Positions 43,049 through 51,465 of a DNA stretch of 64,000 nt are shown in pieces. Within the stretch, counting starts at the first letter, position 1, and each line of letters opens with the position of its first letter. A program made the position numbers and the translations under genes. The stretch is from Asaia bogorensis (GTDB lineage Bacteria; Pseudomonadota; Alphaproteobacteria; Reyranellales; Reyranellaceae). The stretch covers positions 62,001 to 126,000 of the forward strand of contig CAMDQJ010000001.1 in assembly GCA_945905835.1 (NCBI GenBank). The letters are read 5' to 3'. The notes under the pieces are model-generated. The model made no database searches. It was not told the DNA's origin and saw nothing but the letters and a program-made list of their open reading frames with translations.

Positions 43049-44068
43049 ATGAGCATTCCCAAGACCCATCGCCGCGTCGTCCTGGTGCGCCGTCCGCCGG
43101 GCGAGCCGGCCGAATCGGACTTCCGCGTCGAGGAGGCGCCGGTGCCCGAGGCGAAGCATGGCGAAGTGCTGGTGCGCACGATCTACCTCTCGCTCGATCC
43201 CTACCAGCGCGGCCGCATGCGCGAAGCCGCGTCCTATGCTGCCGCGGTCGGCCTAGGCGAAGTGATGACCGGCGGCATCGTCGGCGAGGTCGTGCAGTCC
43301 AACAATCCGGGCTTCAAGGTGGGCGACATCGTCGAGGACCGGTTGGGCTGGCAGGAGTACGCCATCGGCACCAGCCCCTCGCTGCGCAAGGTCGACCGCT
43401 CGATCGCACCGATTTCGACGGCCAACGGCGTACTCGGCATGCCGGGCATGACCGCCTATTTCGGCCTGCTCGAGGTCGGCCAGCCCACGCCGGGCGAAAC
43501 CATCGTCGTGTCGGCCGCCTCTGGCGCCGTCGGCCAAGTCGTGGGCCAGATCGGCAAGCTGATGGGCTGCCGGGTCGTCGGCATCGCCGGCGGCTCAAAG
43601 AAATGCGCTTTCGTGAAGGACGAGCTCGGTTTCGACGCTTGCATCGACTACAAAGCCGAGAAGGACCTCGATGCCGCCCTGCGCGCCGCCTGCCCCAACG
43701 GTCCGGACGTCTATTTCGACAATGTCGGCGGCGATATCACCGACGCGGTGCTGCGCAACATCAACACTTTCGGCCGAGTGGCGCTCTGCGGCTCGATCTC
43801 GCAATACAACGCCACCTCGCCACCGATGGGACAGCGCCTGCTCGGCACCTTTGTCGGCAAGCGCGTGACGACACGCGGCTTCATCGTCACCGACTTCGCC
43901 AACCGCTACGATCCGGCGCGGCGCCAGATGAGCGAATGGGTGAAGAGCGGCAAGATCAAGTACCGCGAGGACATCGTCGACGGCATCGACAAGGCGCCGC
44001 GCGCCTTCATCGGCATGCTGCGCGGCGAGAATTTCGGCAAGATGCTGGTGCGGGTCGGCAAGGAGTGA
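43049..44068 (+). CDS. NADP-dependent oxidoreductase, MDR family (CurA/alkenal reductase-like)
   Basis: A 339-residue zinc-independent medium-chain reductase: RTIYLSLDPYQRGRM near the N-terminus, GMPGMTAYFGLLEVGQPTPGE, the cofactor motif AASGAVGQVVGQIGKLMG, and ALCGSISQYN. It reduces alkenals or prostaglandin-like enones with NADPH. GGAGG precedes the ATG. It is divergent from the enolase-superfamily gene and coupled to hutD by a GTGA overlap. Confidence 0.92.
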   Translation: MSIPKTHRRVVLVRRPPGEPAESDFRVEEAPVPEAKHGEVLVRTIYLSLDPYQRGRMREAASYAAAVGLGEVMTGGIVGEVVQSNNPGFKVGDIVEDRLGWQEYAIGTSPSLRKVDRSIAPISTANGVLGMPGMTAYFGLLEVGQPTPGETIVVSAASGAVGQVVGQIGKLMGCRVVGIAGGSKKCAFVKDELGFDACIDYKAEKDLDAALRAACPNGPDVYFDNVGGDITDAVLRNINTFGRVALCGSISQYNATSPPMGQRLLGTFVGKRVTTRGFIVTDFANRYDPARRQMSEWVKSGKIKYREDIVDGIDKAPRAFIGMLRGENFGKMLVRVGKE

Positions 44069-44613
44069 AGATCACCCTCCTCACGCCCGCCGATTATCGC
44101 CGCACGCCTTGGAAGAACGGCGGCGGCGTCTCGATCGACATCGCCGACTCGGGCGAAGTCTGGCGCTTCGGCCGCACGCCGATCGTCGCAGCGGGGCCGT
44201 TCTCGGACTACGCCGGCTTCGACCGCGTACAGGTGCTGGTCGCGGGCTGCGGCCTAGTGCTCGACGCGCCCGGCGGCGAGATTGACGTGCGCACACCGTT
44301 CGTCCCCGCGCGCTTTGCTGGCGAAACCCGGATTGTGAGCAGGCTCGAGGCGGGACCGGTCGAGGTGGTCAATCTGATCGGCGACCGCTCGACCGTGCGC
44401 ATCGACATGAAAGTACTCGAACCGGGCCAACAGGCCGGACTGTCCCCTGGCATTCACTTCGCTTATTGCCCCGACGGTGCGGCCAGTCTTGCCTGCGAGG
44501 GAAAAAATCGCGCGCTCGCCGCAGATCACAGCTTGCGAATCGAGCCCGCGGGTCGGACGATCCTGGTTTGCACCAGCGGGCGGGTTTTGGCCGCCAGCAT
44601 CACTCCGGTCTAG
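44065..44613 (+). CDS. HutD/Ves family protein
   Basis: A 182-residue cupin-fold protein with the family hallmark YRRTPWKNGGGVSIDIA at the N-terminus. The start is GTG overlapping the previous stop (GTGA). HutD proteins occur with histidine-utilisation genes and are thought to bind formimino-type metabolites; no other hut gene is present here. The coupling to the MDR reductase is unusual for HutD. Confidence 0.85.
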   Translation: MKITLLTPADYRRTPWKNGGGVSIDIADSGEVWRFGRTPIVAAGPFSDYAGFDRVQVLVAGCGLVLDAPGGEIDVRTPFVPARFAGETRIVSRLEAGPVEVVNLIGDRSTVRIDMKVLEPGQQAGLSPGIHFAYCPDGAASLACEGKNRALAADHSLRIEPAGRTILVCTSGRVLAASITPV

Positions 44614-44625
44614 AGGACAAGTTTC

Positions 44626-45549
44626 ATGCGGATAGCAGTTGTCGGCGCCGGCGGCGTCGGAGGGGCGTTTGGCGCGGCGATGGCGAAAGCCGGCGCCGAT
44701 GTCACCTTTATCGCGCGCGGAGCGCATCTCGCAGCCATGAAGAGCAAGGGCCTGAAAATCCAGGGCGGCCGCGGCGAGACGCATCTCGTGCCGACACAGG
44801 CGACCGACGATCCCGCCTCAGTCGGCCCGGTCAATTTCGTGATGTTTTGCGTCAAGCTGTGGGACATCGAGAGCGCGGGCGCCCACATCAAACCGATGGT
44901 CGGCCCGAACACGGCGGTCATCCCGTTCCAGAACGGCATCGACGCCCCCGAGCGGTTGATTCCGATCCTCGGCAAGGGCGCTGTGATGGGCGGCGTGGCA
45001 CAGATCAGCGCCTCTATTATCGAGCCCGGCGTGGTCAACCAGGTCGGCACCTTCATGCGTCTGGTATTCGGCGAGTTCGATGACGCCCGTAGCAAGCGCG
45101 CTGAGGATTTCCTCGCGCTCTGCCAGAAAGCGGGCTTCGATGCGACGCTCAGCGACCAGATCCTGACCGAGCTCTGGATGAAGTTCATTCTGCTCGCCAC
45201 CAACGCCAGCGTCACGGCGCTTACCCGCCAGCCGATCGGCCGGCTGCGCGACGACCCCGACATACAGGCCCAGTTCGTCGCCGCTTACAACGAGGTGATC
45301 AGCGTCGGCCGGGCCAGGGGCGTGAAGCTGCCGGCCGATGCGCTCGACAAGATGCTGGCCTTCAACAAGAGCGCGCCGCCCACCATGAAGGCGTCAATGG
45401 CGCTCGACCTCGAGCGCGGCAACCGCATCGAGCTACCGTGGCTGGGCGGCAAGGTCGTCGAGCTCGGCCGCCAGATGGGCGTGCCGACGCCGACACACGC
45501 CACCATGTATGCGGCGCTCAAGCCCTATGTCATGGGCACGCCTGCCTGA
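44626..45549 (+). CDS. 2-dehydropantoate 2-reductase-like (PanE/ApbA family)
   Basis: 307 residues: N-terminal AVVGAGGVGGAFGAAM (NADPH), a central VIPFQNGIDAPERL, KFILLATNASVTALTRQPIG, and a C-terminal domain ending PTPTHATMYAALKPY. The family reduces ketopantoate for coenzyme A synthesis, but many genomes carry several paralogues with other 2-keto acid substrates. The location, away from pan genes, suggests a paralogue. It is 12 bases after hutD. Confidence 0.88.
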   Translation: MRIAVVGAGGVGGAFGAAMAKAGADVTFIARGAHLAAMKSKGLKIQGGRGETHLVPTQATDDPASVGPVNFVMFCVKLWDIESAGAHIKPMVGPNTAVIPFQNGIDAPERLIPILGKGAVMGGVAQISASIIEPGVVNQVGTFMRLVFGEFDDARSKRAEDFLALCQKAGFDATLSDQILTELWMKFILLATNASVTALTRQPIGRLRDDPDIQAQFVAAYNEVISVGRARGVKLPADALDKMLAFNKSAPPTMKASMALDLERGNRIELPWLGGKVVELGRQMGVPTPTHATMYAALKPYVMGTPA

Positions 45550-45555
45550 GGCGTC

Positions 45556-46644
45556 ATGAGCGAGCCTGAAACTCGCAAGATCATCCATATCGACATGGAC
45601 GCATTCTATGCGTCCGTCGAGCAGCGCGACAATCCGGAGCTGCGCGGCAAGCCGGTGGCGGTCGGCGGCTCGAAGATGCGCGGCGTCGTGGCGGCGGCGA
45701 GCTACGAGGCGCGCAAGTTCGGCGTGCGCTCGGCCATGCCCTCGCTCACCGCCAAGAACAAGTGCCCGGAGCTGATCTTCGTCAAGCCGCGCTTCGATAT
45801 TTACAAGTCGGTGTCGTGCCAGATCCGCGCCATCTTCGAGGAGTACACGACGCTGGTCGAGCCACTGTCGCTCGACGAGGCCTATCTCGACGTCACGCAC
45901 AATCTCAAGGGTATCGAATACGCCACACGCGTCGCCAAGGAAATCCGCGCCCGCATCAAGGATCAGACGGGACTCAACGCCTCAGCCGGCATTTCCTACA
46001 ACAAGTTCCTGGCCAAACTCGGCTCCGACCACAACAAGCCCAACGGTCAGTTCACGATCGTGCCCGGCGACGGCGAGGCCTTCGTTGCCACGCTTCCCGT
46101 GGCCCGCTTCCATGGCGTGGGACCCGTGACGGTGGCCAAGATGAACAAGCTCGGCCTCTTCACCGGCGCCGACCTGCATGCCCAGACCATGGAGTTCCTC
46201 AAAGAGAGTTTTGGCAAGTCGGGTCCCTACTACTACGCCATCGCGCGTGGCCAGGACGACCGCCGCGTCAATCCGGACCGAGAGCGCAAGTCCGTCGGTT
46301 CGGAAACGACCTTCTTCGAGGATCTGAGCGGCCTGACCGAGGTTCAGGACAAGGTAAAGGAACAGTTCGACGAGGTCTGGAGCTACTGTGCCAAGGCCGG
46401 CATGGCCGGCCGCACGGTGACGGTGAAGATCAAGTACGCTGACTTCCAGATCGTGACCCGCAGCAGGTCCGATTCCGTACCCTTCACCGACCGCGCCACG
46501 GTCGAGCGCTATTGCATCGAACTGGTGCGCAGCGTGTTTCCGCTGGAAAAGAGCATCAGGCTGCTAGGCGTCACGATCTCGAACTTCGGTGCGGCAGAGG
46601 CCGATGACTCGCCGCAACTGGCGTTCGAACTGCCCCACGACTGA
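45556..46644 (+). CDS. dinB: DNA polymerase IV (Y-family)
   Basis: 362 residues with the full Y-family layout. IIHIDMDAFYASVEQRD holds the first catalytic Asp and the steric-gate region, EPLSLDEAYLDVT the second and third acidic residues, then come the thumb HhH region (VARFHGVGPVTVAKMNKLGL) and the little finger. It performs error-prone translesion synthesis. It starts 6 bases after the PanE-like gene. No LexA box is obvious within the short gap, so it may be transcribed with the upstream genes. Confidence 0.96.
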   Translation: MSEPETRKIIHIDMDAFYASVEQRDNPELRGKPVAVGGSKMRGVVAAASYEARKFGVRSAMPSLTAKNKCPELIFVKPRFDIYKSVSCQIRAIFEEYTTLVEPLSLDEAYLDVTHNLKGIEYATRVAKEIRARIKDQTGLNASAGISYNKFLAKLGSDHNKPNGQFTIVPGDGEAFVATLPVARFHGVGPVTVAKMNKLGLFTGADLHAQTMEFLKESFGKSGPYYYAIARGQDDRRVNPDRERKSVGSETTFFEDLSGLTEVQDKVKEQFDEVWSYCAKAGMAGRTVTVKIKYADFQIVTRSRSDSVPFTDRATVERYCIELVRSVFPLEKSIRLLGVTISNFGAAEADDSPQLAFELPHD

Positions 46645-46652
46645 CGTCACAC

Positions 46653-47264
46653 CCCGTCCGCCAGGTGCTGGAGTACGGCAAGAGACTCGCCGCCTTCTGT
46701 CCCAAGGACGCACAGGCCTGGGACGACGCGTCGAACAACAAGTGGCTGATCTCCGGCACGGGTGCGCTGATCTTCAACCCACCGAGCGCCTGGGCCGTCG
46801 CCAAGCGCGATGCCCCAAGGTCGCGGAGAAGTGCTGGACGCACGGCTTCCCCAAGGGGCCGAAGGGCCGGTTCAATCCGATCCTGCCGCGTTTCTACGGT
46901 GTCTGGAAATTTGCGAAGAATAAGGCGGCGGCCAAGAGCCTGCTCGAGTTCCTCGCGATGCGTTCGAGCGCCGAGAAGCGGACCGCGGCGGGCCAAGGTT
47001 ACGACATCCCGCCCTACTCGAAGTTCAACGACTTCAAGACCTGGGAGGAAGAGGCGCCGCCCAAAGGCTCGCTCTCGCACGATCCGGTCAAGGTCGGCGG
47101 TCAGGTCGCAGGCGTTACCTGCTCACCGGCCCCGCCGCTCATCGCCGCCCAGATCTGGTCCCAGGCGATTCAGGCCCAGATGGTTTCGGTACTACAAGGG
47201 CGAGGCGATGGACAAGGTGCTCGATTGGGCTGCAAAGGAACTCAAAGGGTTCAAGCGGACCTGA
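46653..47264 (+). pseudogene. C-terminal remnant of a family 1 extracellular solute-binding protein
   Basis: Pieces in alternating frames read VLEYGKRLAAFCPKDAQAW and SGTGALIFNPPSAWAVAKRDAP. After a shift near 46810 they continue CPKVAEKCWTHGFPKGPKGRF and FYGVWKFAKNKAAAKSLLEFL; after another shift near 47185, YYKGEAMDKVLDWAAKELKGF to the stop. The signal peptide and N-terminal domain are missing. The parent would be a sugar- or peptide-type ABC receptor. Confidence 0.82.
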
Positions 47265-47280
47265 TCCTGTCCAAATCCGA

Positions 47281-47309
47281 CTGCGCCCGGTCAGAGTGAC
47301 CGGGCGCAG
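47281..47309. terminator. Strong 13-bp hairpin between convergent units
   Basis: CTGCGCCCGGTCA pairs perfectly with TGACCGGGCGCAG around a 3-base loop (GAG). It is 6 bases beyond the aminotransferase stop and just after the binding-protein remnant. There is no T-tract on either strand, but the position and stability fit transcription termination or 3'-end protection. Confidence 0.55.
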
Positions 47310-47315
47310 GTCCGA

Positions 47316-48599
47316 TCAGTTGAGTTCAGCGATCGCTTCCTTCCACGCACCTACCGTGTGGTCGATGTCGGCGCGGGTGTGGGCGAGGCTCACGTAGTAT
47401 TTGCTCTCGCCCTTCATGATGCCTTTGGCGCGCAGCAACTGGTTGAACTTGCGCTGCATCGCGGCATCGCCGTGCAGCGTGTCGCGATAATCATTGACCG
47501 GCCGGTCGGTGAAGACGATGTCGAACAGCGGCGGCTCGCCCACCACCTGTGCCTTGATGCCGGCGCTCTTCAGCAGGTCGGAGAGCGTGCCCATCAGCTC
47601 GCGGCCGGTGGCGAAGACCTGTTCGTAGGCGCCGGGCCGGCGCAGCACCTCGAGTGTGGCGAGGCCCGCGACGGCGGCAACTGGATTTCCTGACAGCGTG
47701 CCGACCTGGAAGAGAAAATCCTCTTCCGGCATCGCGAGCTTGTCGAAATGCGCCATGATGTGGGCGCGGCCGGCAATGGCGGCCAGCGCAAAACCGCCGC
47801 CCACGATCTTGCCCAAGGTGCAGAGATCGGGCGTGACGCCGTAATATTCCTGGGCGCCACCATAGGCGAAACGAAAGCCGGTCACGACCTCGTCGAAGAT
47901 CAGCGGGATGTCGTTCTCCGATGTGACACGGCGCAGCGCCTGCAGGAAGCCTGGCTTGGGCGGGATCAGACGCTGGAACGGCTCGACGATGACGCCGGCC
48001 AGCTCGTTCTTGTGCTCCTTGATCAGGCTTTCGGCCATTTCCGCGTCGTTGAAAGCCGCAACCAGCATCTCGTCCTGCACGCTCTTGGGAATGCCGGCCG
48101 AATCGGGCGAGGGCCGCGGGAAGTTGCCGGGCTTCTTGGGCGCGAGCGACATCAGCGCGTAGTCGCTCATGCCGTGATAGCCGCCCTCGAACTTCAGGAT
48201 CTTGTCGCGCTTGCGGAAGGCGCGTGCCGCCCGCATGGCGTAGAGATCGGCCTCGGTGCCGGTACAGACGAAACGCACCTGGTCGGCGCAGGGAATTGCG
48301 TCGACCACCGCCGTGGCGAGCGCGATGCCGTGGCGGTTGTTGCCGAACAGGGTAGTGCCAAGCGGCACCTGGGTCTGCACCGCGGCCGTGACGTCGGGAT
48401 GGGCGTGGCCAATGAACATCGGGCCGGAGCCGAGGAGAAAGTCGACATACTCCTTGCCGGCTTCGTCCCAGACGCGGCCGCCCTTGCCCTCGCGCAGGAT
48501 GACCTCGGCCGGCATGTTGCCGAAGCTGCCGCCCGGCAGGACGCGCTTGGCCTCCTCGACCAACGCGTTGGTGGGATCGACCTTGGTTTCGACGTTCAT
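47316..48599 (-). CDS. Class III aminotransferase (glutamate-1-semialdehyde aminomutase-like)
   Basis: A 427-residue PLP enzyme: LPGGSFGNMPAEVILREG, GTEADLYAMRAARAFRKRD, GGYHGMSDYALMS, LIFDEVVTGFRFAYGG, and the PLP lysine in TLGKIVGGGFALAAIAG. It is related to HemL but probably a catabolic transaminase or aminomutase, since it pairs with a cupin gene 22 bases upstream and not with haem genes. The amino substrate is unknown. Confidence 0.9.
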   Translation of the reverse strand: MNVETKVDPTNALVEEAKRVLPGGSFGNMPAEVILREGKGGRVWDEAGKEYVDFLLGSGPMFIGHAHPDVTAAVQTQVPLGTTLFGNNRHGIALATAVVDAIPCADQVRFVCTGTEADLYAMRAARAFRKRDKILKFEGGYHGMSDYALMSLAPKKPGNFPRPSPDSAGIPKSVQDEMLVAAFNDAEMAESLIKEHKNELAGVIVEPFQRLIPPKPGFLQALRRVTSENDIPLIFDEVVTGFRFAYGGAQEYYGVTPDLCTLGKIVGGGFALAAIAGRAHIMAHFDKLAMPEEDFLFQVGTLSGNPVAAVAGLATLEVLRRPGAYEQVFATGRELMGTLSDLLKSAGIKAQVVGEPPLFDIVFTDRPVNDYRDTLHGDAAMQRKFNQLLRAKGIMKGESKYYVSLAHTRADIDHTVGAWKEAIAELN

Positions 48600-48621
48600 G
48601 TTGGCCCCTGCTGGTTAGGCG

Positions 48622-48972
48622 TTACTCGATCGGCACGAAGATCGAATGGCGCATCTTACCCGAGATCGCCCGCGAAAAATGCCCCTTGCCGTGCGTATCC
48701 TCGACCAGGATGACCTCGCCCGCGCCGATGATGCGCTTCTCGCCGTCGCTCGCCTCGATGCTGACGCCGCCATCGAGGTTGATGATGTATTGTCGGCGCG
48801 GGGCGGGATGCCATTCGTAGTCGTAGGTGCCCGGCGTCTCGCGGAAGATGATGCCGGTCGCAGGAAAGGTCGCCGAGGTCTTGCCGCCGCGGCCCTCGTT
48901 CTTCCATTCGACTTCGATGTCGCGGAAATGGCTCTCGCCCTTGTCGTCGACGTAGAGGTTATGGATGCGCAT
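48622..48972 (-). CDS. Cupin-domain protein
   Basis: A 116-residue single-domain cupin. YEWHPAPRRQYIINLDGGVSIE and IGAGEVILVEDTHGKGHFSRA look like the two cupin motifs with metal-type histidines. It may be a small isomerase, dioxygenase or ligand-binding partner of the aminotransferase encoded just downstream. No clear promoter is readable in the 257 bases upstream. Confidence 0.85.
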   Translation of the reverse strand: MRIHNLYVDDKGESHFRDIEVEWKNEGRGGKTSATFPATGIIFRETPGTYDYEWHPAPRRQYIINLDGGVSIEASDGEKRIIGAGEVILVEDTHGKGHFSRAISGKMRHSIFVPIE

Positions 48973-49229
48973 GAATTTTCTCCCGGTTCCTGTTTCAGAT
49001 CCCTAGCTTAGAACGAAAGCAGGTTCGGAAAACCCATCGAGACCGACATTTCTGACATCGAGGCCCGTTTAGGGGCGCGGCAACTTTCGAAAGTCACACC
49101 TCTAGCAATCGTAAATCACAGCTTCCTCAAAATGCGCCTGTAGGAAAAGCGGGAATCGCCGATGAAACAGGGGCTGTAAAGATTGGTATATTGCGTCCAT
49201 ACTTATTGCCGGAAAAATAGAGAAGCTCA

Positions 49230-49593
49230 ATGGCGGATCGCAGCTCTGCTCTCGCAAGGATAGCCCGGGGGGATATCTTTCACGCCGAATACCCAAATGG
49301 CGCGAGTTGTATTTGTCTAACGACTGCAGTAATGGCGACGACCATTCATGCAAGAAGAGTTACAACGCAGGACGACCTTGAATTCCATCGCGAGACCGGT
49401 ATCGAGTCCGGCGACAAGGAAGTGCTTTGTACGATCGATTCGACCGAGCCCCTTCCGCGGACATCTATGAGGTCACCTAGGACTCAACCACAGGTACAGG
49501 TTCAGCGCCGATCCTGACAAACACAGACTGACTGAGGATGAGAAGAACGCACTGAAATTTATAGCTCGCCACTATCCCTCTCACCTCTTGTAG
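49230..49593 (+). pseudogene. Decayed small conserved protein gene
   Basis: The first frame gives MADRSSALARIARGDIFHAEYPNGASCICL to IDSTEPLP. One base appears lost there, because the next frame continues ADIYEVT. A second break near TAG 49478 is followed by LNHRYRFSADPDKHRLTEDEKNALKFIARHYPSHLL in the third frame, ending at TAG 49591. The three pieces read as one protein of about 120 residues. The surrounding 49.0-49.6 kb is visibly less GC-rich. The function is unknown. Confidence 0.72.
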
Positions 49594-49599
49594 CGATCG

Positions 49600-50301
49600 C
49601 TAAAATTTCTCCACCCATGGCCGCACCTCGACCTCCCAGCTCCAGGCGCTGCGGTGCTGGTTAAGTGTGGCCCAGTAGGTCTCGGCGATGGCGTCGGGAT
49701 CGAGCAGGCTGTCGGGCTTGTCGGCCGGCACCGGTCGCACCGCGCTCCTGATGCCGCCATCGATGACGAAATGCGCGACATGGATGCCCTGCGGTGCGAG
49801 TTCGCGTGCCATCGATTGCGCCAAGCCACGCAACGCGAACTTACCCATGGCGAAGGTCGCCGACAGCGCGAAGCCTTTTACGCCGGCCGTCGCCCCCGAA
49901 AGAAGTACCGCGCCATGCTTGTTCGGCAGCATGCGGCGCACCGCCTGCTGCGACACCAGGAACGCCCCGAAGGCGCTGATCTCGATGGCGCGTTTGACGT
50001 CGTCGGGCGGCAGATCAACCAGCGGGCCGCGCACGCGGGTGGAGGCGTTGTAGACCACGACATCGGGCGCACCATGTTTTGCCTCGACGGCCTCGAACAG
50101 GGCGGCAACAGCGGCCGGATCGGCGGCATTGCAGGCATGAACGCTGGCACCTGTTTCGGCGGCGAGCGGCGCCAGCTTGTCGGCGGTGCGGGCGGCCAGA
50201 GCGACCTTGAGCCCGTTTTTGGCAAACAGGCGGGCGAGCGAGGCGCTGAGGCCCGGCCCGGTGCCGACAATGAGTGCGGTGCGAAATTTCGGCTTGTCCA
50301 T
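49600..50301 (-). CDS. SDR family protein lacking the usual catalytic Tyr
   Basis: 233 residues from ATG 50301, supported by GAGG upstream; an ATG at 50325 is possible. The cofactor region is ALIVGTGPGLSASLARLF, with VVVYNAS in place of NNAG. Ser135 (VLLSGAT) is present, but the YxxxK motif is F150-A-M-G-K154, so the catalytic tyrosine is replaced by phenylalanine. It may be a divergent reductase subgroup or a non-catalytic binding protein. It is divergent from the DsbA-family gene, 71 bases apart. Confidence 0.85.
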   Translation of the reverse strand: MDKPKFRTALIVGTGPGLSASLARLFAKNGLKVALAARTADKLAPLAAETGASVHACNAADPAAVAALFEAVEAKHGAPDVVVYNASTRVRGPLVDLPPDDVKRAIEISAFGAFLVSQQAVRRMLPNKHGAVLLSGATAGVKGFALSATFAMGKFALRGLAQSMARELAPQGIHVAHFVIDGGIRSAVRPVPADKPDSLLDPDAIAETYWATLNQHRSAWSWEVEVRPWVEKF

Positions 50302-50372
50302 ATGGCGCGCCTCGTTGCTCGTCATGCTCGTGCGGGTATAGGCTAACCTGCCATCTGGGAAAGGACAGCGCC

Positions 50373-51044
50373 ATGGATGCAGCAGCAACCGCAGGCCGGA
50401 TCGACATCATCTCCGATGCCATCTGCCCCTGGTGCTACATCGGCAAACGCCAGCTCGAGCGCGCCCAGCCCCTGCTCGCCAAGGAGCACATGAGCTTCGC
50501 CACCGCCTGGCATCCCTTCCAGCTCAACCCCGAGATGCCGGCCGAAGGCGTCGACCGCAAGCAGTACCGCATCGCCAAGTTCGGAAGCCTCGAGCGCTCC
50601 CAGCAGATGGACCAGCGCATCACCGAGACCGCCGCTACGCTCGGCCTGGAATTCCACCTCGAGAAGCTCAAGTGCACGCCCAATACGGTGAACGCCCATC
50701 GCCTCATCCGCATGGCCGGCCGCGAGGGCGTGCAGGACGCCGTCGTCGAGGCACTGTTCGAGGGCTATTTCTGCCAGGGCGCCGACATTGGCGATACCGC
50801 GGTACTGGCCACCATCGGCGCCAAGGGCGGCCTCGTGCATGAGGCCGTGCTGGCCATGCTGGCGAGCGACGACGGCCGCGACGAGACGCTGGCCGGCGAC
50901 GCCATGGCGCGCAATGCCGGCATCAGCGGAGTGCCGAGCTTCGCGCTGCAGGGCCACGTGCTGTTCTCCGGCGCCGTGCCGGCGGAGGAGATGGCGCAGA
51001 CCTTCAGCCGCGCCTGGAATATCCTGAAGAACCGCGCCGCCTGA
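50373..51044 (+). CDS. DsbA-family oxidoreductase (FrnE-like)
   Basis: A 223-residue thioredoxin-fold protein with CPWC at residues 18-21 (ISDAICPWCYIGKRQLE) and a helical insert, ending in GISGVPSFALQGHVLFSGAVP with the cis-Pro segment. There is no signal peptide, so it is cytoplasmic, unlike periplasmic DsbA. FrnE-like members act in polyketide or disulfide chemistry and redox stress. The stop is immediately adjacent to the remnant on the other strand. Confidence 0.9.
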   Translation: MDAAATAGRIDIISDAICPWCYIGKRQLERAQPLLAKEHMSFATAWHPFQLNPEMPAEGVDRKQYRIAKFGSLERSQQMDQRITETAATLGLEFHLEKLKCTPNTVNAHRLIRMAGREGVQDAVVEALFEGYFCQGADIGDTAVLATIGAKGGLVHEAVLAMLASDDGRDETLAGDAMARNAGISGVPSFALQGHVLFSGAVPAEEMAQTFSRAWNILKNRAA

Positions 51045-51447
51045 TCATTTGTTGGCCGCGGTCCGCGTGGTATCGAGCTCGGGCGGCGACAGCGGGCCCG
51101 ACACCGACGTCACGAGGTGAGATGTTGAATTGCCGGCGGTGTCGAACACGATCGTGGTCTGGGTGGTGGCCGTCGCCACATTGGTCCGGCTGGTGATGCG
51201 CGCCGTCGCGTTGTCGCCGCGCACCATCTCGTTGTCCGTCGTCAGCATGCCACCGGCCGCCCACATCGGGCCGGCATATTCCAGAGAGATGCCCAGCGGG
51301 TACTCACCGTTGCCGACACCCTGGAAGACCAGCGACGAACGGTTCAGCACTTTTAAGTTCTTGAACAGCGCCGCCACCTTCTTCCAGCCCGTCTCACCGC
51401 CACCCCACAGAATCACTTTGCTTCGGCTACGATAATTGCACGCCGGA
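51045..51447 (-). pseudogene. Chimeric remnant: iron-type binding protein fragment joined to an unrelated tail
   Basis: The ORF reads SKVILWGGGETGWKKVAALF and SSLVFQGVGNGEYPLGISLEYAGPMWAAGG, a mid-section typical of Fbp-like ABC binding proteins. It then passes without a stop into VRGDNATARITSRTNVATATTQ and SHLVTSVSGPLSPPELD, which looks like the end of an unrelated exported protein. Neither parent is complete. The open frame arose by deletion and has no signal peptide. Confidence 0.65.
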
Positions 51448-51465
51448 AGGGAGTTTGGAATTACC

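Noticed and set aside
49102-49353. 83-residue minus-strand ORF
   Set aside because: It is antisense to the first frame of the decayed small gene and has no ribosome site or recognisable pattern.
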